Shown here: positions 31,158-35,428 of the stretch, piece by piece
How the letters are laid out: each line of letters starts with the position of its first letter
How positions within the stretch are numbered: position 1 is the stretch's first letter
Origin: Sphingomonas sanguinis NBRC 13937
Lineage (GTDB): Bacteria > Pseudomonadota > Alphaproteobacteria > Sphingomonadales > Sphingomonadaceae
Assembly (NCBI RefSeq): GCF_001591005.1
Contig: NZ_BCTY01000039.1
Coordinates: 1-35,428, forward strand
Direction: 5' to 3'
Length of the DNA: 35,428 nt
Program-made: the position numbers and the translations under genes
The notes under the pieces: generated by a model
Seen by the model: only the letters and a program-made list of their open reading frames with translations
Database searches by the model: none
Told to the model about the DNA's origin: nothing

Positions 31158-32381
31158 ATGCTATCGACCCCGCCATGGGCGGGATTTCCGAGTGTTATCA
31201 GCTTCGATCAGGGCGCTAGGCATTTGCGCGTCCTGACCTTCCTGCACAGTTTCGAGCCCGGCGGGGTGGAGCGGATCGCGCTGCGCCTGATCCGGCGCTG
31301 GCGTGCCGAGGGGATCGAGGCGCCGCTGTTCCTGGGGCGGACCGACGGTGTGATGGCGCAGGATGTCGGGGCCGAGCTGGACTATGTGACCCCGCGTCGC
31401 CGCTGGCCGGGCATCGCGCATTGGGAGACGATCTGGATGATCGCCACCCTGCCCCGCGCGATCCGTGCGATCCGGCCGGACGTGCTGTTCTGCGCGGGCA
31501 ATACCTATGCCGTGGTCGCGGTGCTGATGAAGCTGGTGCTGGGCCGCGACTGCCCGCCGATCATCGCCAAGATCAGCAACAATCTCGACCGCGCCGATGC
31601 CGGTATTGTCTACCGCGTCTTCTATCGCCTGTGGCTGTGGATTCAGGGGCTGGCGATCGACCATTTCGTTGGCATGGAAAAGCCGATGCGGGCCGAGATC
31701 GTGCAATGCGTGCGGGTCTCGCCCGCGCGGGTCGCGATCATCCCCGATCCGGCCCTGTCGGAAGCGCAGATCCTGGCCTTGCGCGAACCGGCCGCGACGC
31801 CGCACCCGGCGGCACCCGGACGCCGCTTCGTCACGATCGCGCGGCTGGCGGCGCAGAAGAACCTGTCGCTGATGCTGCGCGGCTTTGCGCGGGGCAGCGG
31901 CCCGGCCGACACGCTGACCCTGTTCGGCGATGGGCCGGAGCGGGCCGCGCTGGAGGCGCTAGCCGCTAGCCTGGGCATTGCCGACCGGGTGGATTTCCGG
32001 GGCTATGTCGCCAACCCGGCCGGGTTGCTGGCGCAGTACGACACGCTGCTGCTGTCCTCGCACTATGAGGGAGTGCCTGCGGTCATCCTGGAGGGCTTGG
32101 CCGCCAATATCGGCATCATCGCCACCGATTGCAGCCGCTCCATGGGCGCGCTGCTGTTGCAGGGACAACTCGGCACGCTGGTCCCGGTCGGCGACGAGGC
32201 GGGCTTTGCGGCCGCCATCGCCACGGCCCGGCCGCGGGCGCAGGATGCGCGGCGCACGCTGCATCAGGCGCGGCGCTTCACCATCGAGCATGGCGCGGAC
32301 CATTATATCCGGGTGATGCGGGCCGTCCTGCGCCGTCGCACCACCGCCGCCACGCTGATTCCCGAGCCAGTCGCTTCCTGA
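31158..32381 (+). CDS. Glycosyltransferase family 4 protein
   Basis: GT-B fold glycosyltransferase, 407 residues from ATG 31158. The conserved part begins RVLTFLHSFEPGGVERIALRLIRRW, so the true start may be the TTG at 31224, which would give 385 residues; neither has a strong ribosome site. The C-terminal nucleotide-sugar domain shows FVTIARLAAQKNLSLMLRGF, LFGDGPERAALEALA and the E-x7-E type motif in SHYEGVPAVILEGLAA. It probably adds a sugar to a lipid-linked or surface polysaccharide at the cytosolic face of the membrane. No polysaccharide cluster surrounds it beyond the divergent GT-C gene. Confidence 0.88.
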   Translation: MLSTPPWAGFPSVISFDQGARHLRVLTFLHSFEPGGVERIALRLIRRWRAEGIEAPLFLGRTDGVMAQDVGAELDYVTPRRRWPGIAHWETIWMIATLPRAIRAIRPDVLFCAGNTYAVVAVLMKLVLGRDCPPIIAKISNNLDRADAGIVYRVFYRLWLWIQGLAIDHFVGMEKPMRAEIVQCVRVSPARVAIIPDPALSEAQILALREPAATPHPAAPGRRFVTIARLAAQKNLSLMLRGFARGSGPADTLTLFGDGPERAALEALAASLGIADRVDFRGYVANPAGLLAQYDTLLLSSHYEGVPAVILEGLAANIGIIATDCSRSMGALLLQGQLGTLVPVGDEAGFAAAIATARPRAQDARRTLHQARRFTIEHGADHYIRVMRAVLRRRTTAATLIPEPVAS

Positions 32382-32589
32382 TCCGTCCCGCCGCAGCGGA
32401 GGAAGAGCCGGCACGCAGGCGGATGCGACGAATGGTGGCGGGCGGTAAGTGCCTCGATTACCGATTGATTCAGAACTGGCGGCCAATGACCTGCATTATC
32501 GTCAAGTCCCTTTGAAAAATTCGCCTTAATTGTGACATCATCGCCACACTAAATCCCATCTTCACGTCGGCGATGGGAGTGGCTGGACG
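32382..32589 (+). other. Intergenic region before the outer-membrane receptor gene
   Basis: 208 bases with a marked AT-rich island (about 32505-32560: TTGAAAAATTCGCC and TTAATTGTGACATC). It probably holds the receptor promoter, but no -35/-10 pair is convincing. I see no hairpin terminator for the GT4 gene and no small gene. Confidence 0.4.
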
Positions 32590-35166
32590 ATGCGATATGG
32601 GGGAGGCGCGTGGCCGATGGGCGGCGCGGCATGGTCGGCGATCATCCTGGGAATAGGCGGAGCGGTGCCGCTTCAAGCCCAGACACAGAGCGAGGCGCCC
32701 CCGCCGTCAGAGAGCCCCCCACCCAACGAGGTCACCGTCATCGGCAAGCGCATTCCCGGTTCGGTGATCGGCGCGGTCGCGCCGGTCGCGGTGCTCGATG
32801 CACGGGCGCTGGAGGCGCTGGGCGCGACGAGCCTCAGCGACTTGCTCAAGAAGGTGAAGTCGCTGACCAGTTCGTCAAGTGGAGGCGAGCCGGTGATGTT
32901 GCTCAACGGGCGGCGCGTCTCGGGCTTTTCCGAGTTCCAGTCGCTGCCTTGGGAGGCCATGGAAAAGGTCGAGGTGCTGCCCGAACAGGAGGCGGCCCGC
33001 TTCGGTTATCCGCCGACCGTCCGGGTGATGAACTTCATCACCAAGAAGAAATTCCGGGCGGTGACAGTCCAGCTCCTACCCGGCGTCACGACCGAGGGCG
33101 GGGGCGGCACCAGCTATAGCGAGGTCACCTCAGCGCGGATCGATGGGCCGCGCCGCCTGACGTTCAACGTCTCGCACTTGCGGCAGGACCCGGTGTTCCA
33201 GAACCAGCGCAATATCGTGCCCGATCCCGAGACGCTGTTCGCGACGACCGGCAATGTGACGGGCGTGAACGGCGCCAGTCTGGACCCACGGCTCGATGCC
33301 CTGGCGGGTCGGAACGTCACGCTGGCGGGCGTGCCGATCGATCCGGCCGCACGAGGGACGCTCGCGGCCTATGCGAACAGCCCGGCCGGGGTCACCGATC
33401 TGGGACCCTATCGCACTCTCCAGCCGCTTAGCGACACGATCCATAGCGAGGTCGGCCTGGCCTCACCGCTCACCAAGAACGTGTCGGGATCGCTAATGGT
33501 GTCGATGGAGGCGATCCAGACCCGGGGGCTAAACGGCTTGGCTCCCGCGCTGCTACGCGTGCCCGGCGGGCTGGGCCGTTTCCCCTTCGCCAACGACACG
33601 CTGCTCTATCGCTATCTGCCCGATAGCGTGCTGCACCAGCGAACGACCAGCATGGCGCTACACGCAGGCGGCACACTGACCGGCGATGTGCGCCGCTGGT
33701 CCTGGGCGATCACCGGCAATTACGACCGAATGGTGTCGCGCAGCACCTCGGAGATCGGCGTACCGCTGGGCGCGCTGCAGGCGTCGATCGACGCGGGCGG
33801 CGACCCGATGACCGCGATCGATCCCGCCACCGCCGCCCGGCGCGACCGAAACCGCAGCCGGGCGGTGTCCGACACGATCGGGGTCAAGGCGACCGCCAAC
33901 GGCCCCGTGGCGCGCCTGCCCGCAGGCGAGGCGATGCTGACCGTCACCACCGATTATAGCCGCATCGACAGCGACGCGCGCACCAATCTGGCGCTCGCCA
34001 CCGACGGGGTCGGTCGCACCATGCGCGGGGCCAGCGTCAACGCCAATGTACCGATCGCCTCGGCCCGCGAAGGCTCGCTGTCGTTCCTGGGCGAGATGCA
34101 GCTGAGCGCGATGGCGGGGGTATCGCAGGTGTCGGACTTCGGGCGGCTGAGCACCTCCAATCTGGGGCTGAACTGGACACCCTTCCGCCCGTTTCAGCTC
34201 AACGCCTCGGTCAACGTCGCGCAGACCGCGCCCGGCGTGACGCAACTGGTTGCGCCAGTGCTGGCGACGCCCAACACGCCTTTTTTCGACTATGTGACCG
34301 GGCGCAGCACGCTGGTCACCACCATTTCAGGCGGCAACCCTGACCTGGCGCCTGAAAAGCGGCGGGTCACGACGCTGGGCATTGCGGTACAGCCGATCAA
34401 GGACAAGGAAATCCGGCTCAGCACCGACTATGTCGACACCCGGATCGACAACCAGGCCGCCTCGCTGGGCGGTGCGACCCCGGCGTTCCAGCGCGCCTTT
34501 CCGGACCTGTTCGTCCGCGATGCGCTGGGCCAGCTGGTCAGCGTCGACCTGCGCCCGGTCAACCTGGCGTTCGAGCGCGAGCGCAAGCTGCGCCTGACGG
34601 TCGACGCGCAGCTGACGCTGGGCAAGACCCCGCCGCCCCCTCCGCCGCCCGATCCCGCTGCGCCGAAGACCGCGCCCCCGCCCCGCCCGCCCAAGCGGCC
34701 GCCCGCTTTATGGGTGTCGGCGACGACCAATTACCGGCTGGAGGATCGGCTGACCCTGCGCGGCACCGGCCCGGTCCTCGACCTGCTCGACGGCGCGACG
34801 CTCAGCGGGACCGGCGGGCGGCCGCGCTGGGACGTCGATCTGAACGGCCATTTCTCCTATGGCCTGTTCAACCTGGGGCTCTATGGCCGCATCCAGGGGC
34901 CGACCCGCATCCGCAGCGACATCGCCGCCTCCGACCTGCGCTTTTCGGGCCGGACCTGGCTCGTCCTCTACAGCTTCGTGCGGCTGGAAAACATCATCAA
35001 GAAACCCTGGACGAAGGGGCTGAACGTCAATTTTACGGTCGAGAATCTGCTGAATGACCGGATCGACGTCACCGACCGCAACGGCAATACGCCCAACCGC
35101 TTCCAGCCCGCCTATATCGATCCCATCGGCCGCTCCATCCGGGTGGGGGTGCGGAAGTTGTTTTGA
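32590..35166 (+). CDS. TonB-dependent receptor-like outer-membrane protein
   Basis: 858-residue outer-membrane beta-barrel protein. A signal peptide (about 1-30, ending LQAQ) precedes a short TonB-box-like NEVTVIGKR (46-54). The plug domain (about 58-160) shows LNGRRVSGF and VEVLPEQEAARFGY. The barrel follows and ends with an aromatic terminus (GVRKLF). Near residues 680-708 a strongly Pro-rich tract (PPPPPPPDPAAP, then PPPRPPKRPP) interrupts the barrel, presumably in a loop. The protein likely imports or exports a large ligand with TonB energy; the ligand is unknown. An alternative ATG nine codons in (32617) also gives a signal peptide. No FecR-like regulator or transporter neighbours it. 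Confidence 0.85.
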   Translation: MRYGGGAWPMGGAAWSAIILGIGGAVPLQAQTQSEAPPPSESPPPNEVTVIGKRIPGSVIGAVAPVAVLDARALEALGATSLSDLLKKVKSLTSSSSGGEPVMLLNGRRVSGFSEFQSLPWEAMEKVEVLPEQEAARFGYPPTVRVMNFITKKKFRAVTVQLLPGVTTEGGGGTSYSEVTSARIDGPRRLTFNVSHLRQDPVFQNQRNIVPDPETLFATTGNVTGVNGASLDPRLDALAGRNVTLAGVPIDPAARGTLAAYANSPAGVTDLGPYRTLQPLSDTIHSEVGLASPLTKNVSGSLMVSMEAIQTRGLNGLAPALLRVPGGLGRFPFANDTLLYRYLPDSVLHQRTTSMALHAGGTLTGDVRRWSWAITGNYDRMVSRSTSEIGVPLGALQASIDAGGDPMTAIDPATAARRDRNRSRAVSDTIGVKATANGPVARLPAGEAMLTVTTDYSRIDSDARTNLALATDGVGRTMRGASVNANVPIASAREGSLSFLGEMQLSAMAGVSQVSDFGRLSTSNLGLNWTPFRPFQLNASVNVAQTAPGVTQLVAPVLATPNTPFFDYVTGRSTLVTTISGGNPDLAPEKRRVTTLGIAVQPIKDKEIRLSTDYVDTRIDNQAASLGGATPAFQRAFPDLFVRDALGQLVSVDLRPVNLAFERERKLRLTVDAQLTLGKTPPPPPPPDPAAPKTAPPPRPPKRPPALWVSATTNYRLEDRLTLRGTGPVLDLLDGATLSGTGGRPRWDVDLNGHFSYGLFNLGLYGRIQGPTRIRSDIAASDLRFSGRTWLVLYSFVRLENIIKKPWTKGLNVNFTVENLLNDRIDVTDRNGNTPNRFQPAYIDPIGRSIRVGVRKLF

Positions 35167-35177
35167 GGGGCATTTTC

Positions 35178-35205
35178 CTGAACGCCACAGAACAACCGCG
35201 TTCAG
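35178..35205 (+). terminator. Hairpin after the receptor gene
   Basis: CTGAACGC (35178-35185) pairs with GCGTTCAG (35198-35205), an 8-bp perfect stem with a 12-base loop, 11 bases after the receptor stop. No T-tract. It also reads TGAAC-N15-CGTT, a poor relative of the EcfG promoter, so a regulatory role for the next gene is an alternative. Confidence 0.4.
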
Positions 35206-35237
35206 CCTGGCGAAGCGTTGGATGACGTAGACCCTAT

Positions 35238-35259
35238 CCATGCCCGGTGGTGGGCATGG
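35238..35259 (+). promoter_or_regulatory. Leader hairpin at the ribosome binding site of the last gene
   Basis: CCATGCCC-GGTGGT-GGGCATGG forms an 8-bp stem. Its last two bases are the first two of the GGAGGG ribosome binding site (35258-35263) of the gene starting at 35271, so folding could lower ribosome access. Confidence 0.4.
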
Positions 35260-35270
35260 AGGGACTGGTC

Positions 35271-35428
35271 ATGAAGGTGACGCGTATCATTGTCGCCGGG
35301 CTTGCGATCGCAACGCTGGGTTTGGGTGCGAATGCCAGTGCGCAGGATTGGGGGCCGCCCCCGCCTCCGCCGCCTCCAGGCTGGGGACCTCCGCCCCCAC
35401 CACCCCCACCGCCTCCGCCCCCTCCCCC
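35271..35428 (+). CDS. Secreted polyproline protein (partial, C-terminus off window)
   Basis: The first 52 residues are visible. A signal peptide (MKVTRIIVAGLAIATLGLGA then NASAQDW) is followed by a run of prolines broken by Gly-Trp-Gly. GGAGGG lies at good spacing before the ATG. The arrangement, signal peptide then Pro/Gly/Trp-rich low-complexity sequence, recalls the Gly/Pro/Trp repeat protein at 19255-19581. The polyproline run would stall ribosomes unless EF-P acts. The end of the protein and any C-terminal domain are outside the window. Function unknown. Confidence 0.65.
   Translation, partial: MKVTRIIVAGLAIATLGLGANASAQDWGPPPPPPPPGWGPPPPPPPPPPPPP

Noticed and set aside
35181..35194. 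Possible alphaproteobacterial LexA box (GAAC-N6-GAAC)
   Set aside because: The known box needs a seven-base spacing, and the sequence is better explained by the 8-bp hairpin.
1..35428. Mobile elements, prophage, defence islands or tRNA genes
   Set aside because: No transposase, integrase, phage, restriction or toxin-type protein was recognised, and no cloverleaf was seen; gene content is core or ordinary accessory.

Overview
The window is an ordinary, very GC-rich chromosomal segment of an alphaproteobacterium, almost certainly a sphingomonad (Sphingomonas or a close relative). The evidence is the ChpT phosphotransferase, the RpoH and DnaX protein types, a GGAAC-N17-CGTT promoter of the alphaproteobacterial general stress response, many TonB/outer-membrane type proteins and dense, often overlapping genes. 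I see no insertion sequence, prophage, CRISPR array or tRNA. The assignment to sphingomonads is inference from protein style, not from a marker-gene comparison.

Layout. 1-821 (minus): a J-domain protein translationally coupled to a thioredoxin-like [2Fe-2S] ferredoxin cut by the window edge. 977-3222 (plus): a SulP anion transporter overlapping a beta-carbonic anhydrase, a likely bicarbonate uptake/interconversion pair. 3288-4367: a secreted protein of unknown function. 4390-4785 (minus): RNase P RNA. 4840-11995 (minus): a long same-strand run, JAMM peptidase, chpT, cheA, cheW, cheY, cheB, cheR and an AmpD-like amidase. The chemotaxis signalling set has no receptor or flagellar gene in view and starts right after chpT, a component of the CckA-ChpT-CtrA cell-cycle relay; a near-consensus CtrA box lies between chpT and cheA. 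12014-15915 (plus): RluD-type pseudouridine synthase, heat-shock sigma factor RpoH, an FAD amine oxidase and an Asp/Glu racemase, closed by a bidirectional terminator. 15980-16636 (minus): an alpha/beta hydrolase.

16746-19158 (plus): two tandem cysteine desulfurases and an adrenodoxin-type ferredoxin, all overlapping, an iron-sulfur/sulfur-mobilising operon whose first gene seems to start at CTG. 19255-22222: a Gly/Pro/Trp repeat secreted protein, the SRP 4.5S-type RNA with its promoter, dnaX, ybaB/ebfC and a tiny membrane protein behind an EcfG-type stress promoter. 22258-22376 is an inverted pair of palindromic repeats. 22403-28486 (minus): MtgA peptidoglycan glycosyltransferase, a subtilisin-like autotransporter protease and a GH43 glycosidase with a discoidin-like domain. 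28580-32381: small membrane protein, an unknown cytosolic protein, a GT-C membrane glycosyltransferase and a divergent GT4 glycosyltransferase. 32590-35428: a TonB-dependent receptor-like outer-membrane protein and the start of a secreted polyproline protein that runs off the window.

Most interesting: the chpT-che linkage with CtrA-like boxes and a CheA that lacks P2 and carries a decayed receiver domain; the stress promoter in front of the 83-residue membrane protein; the long insertion inside the catalytic domain of the autotransporter protease; and the perfect-arm palindrome next to the GH43 start. I found no clear defence system or other wholly new multi-gene system.
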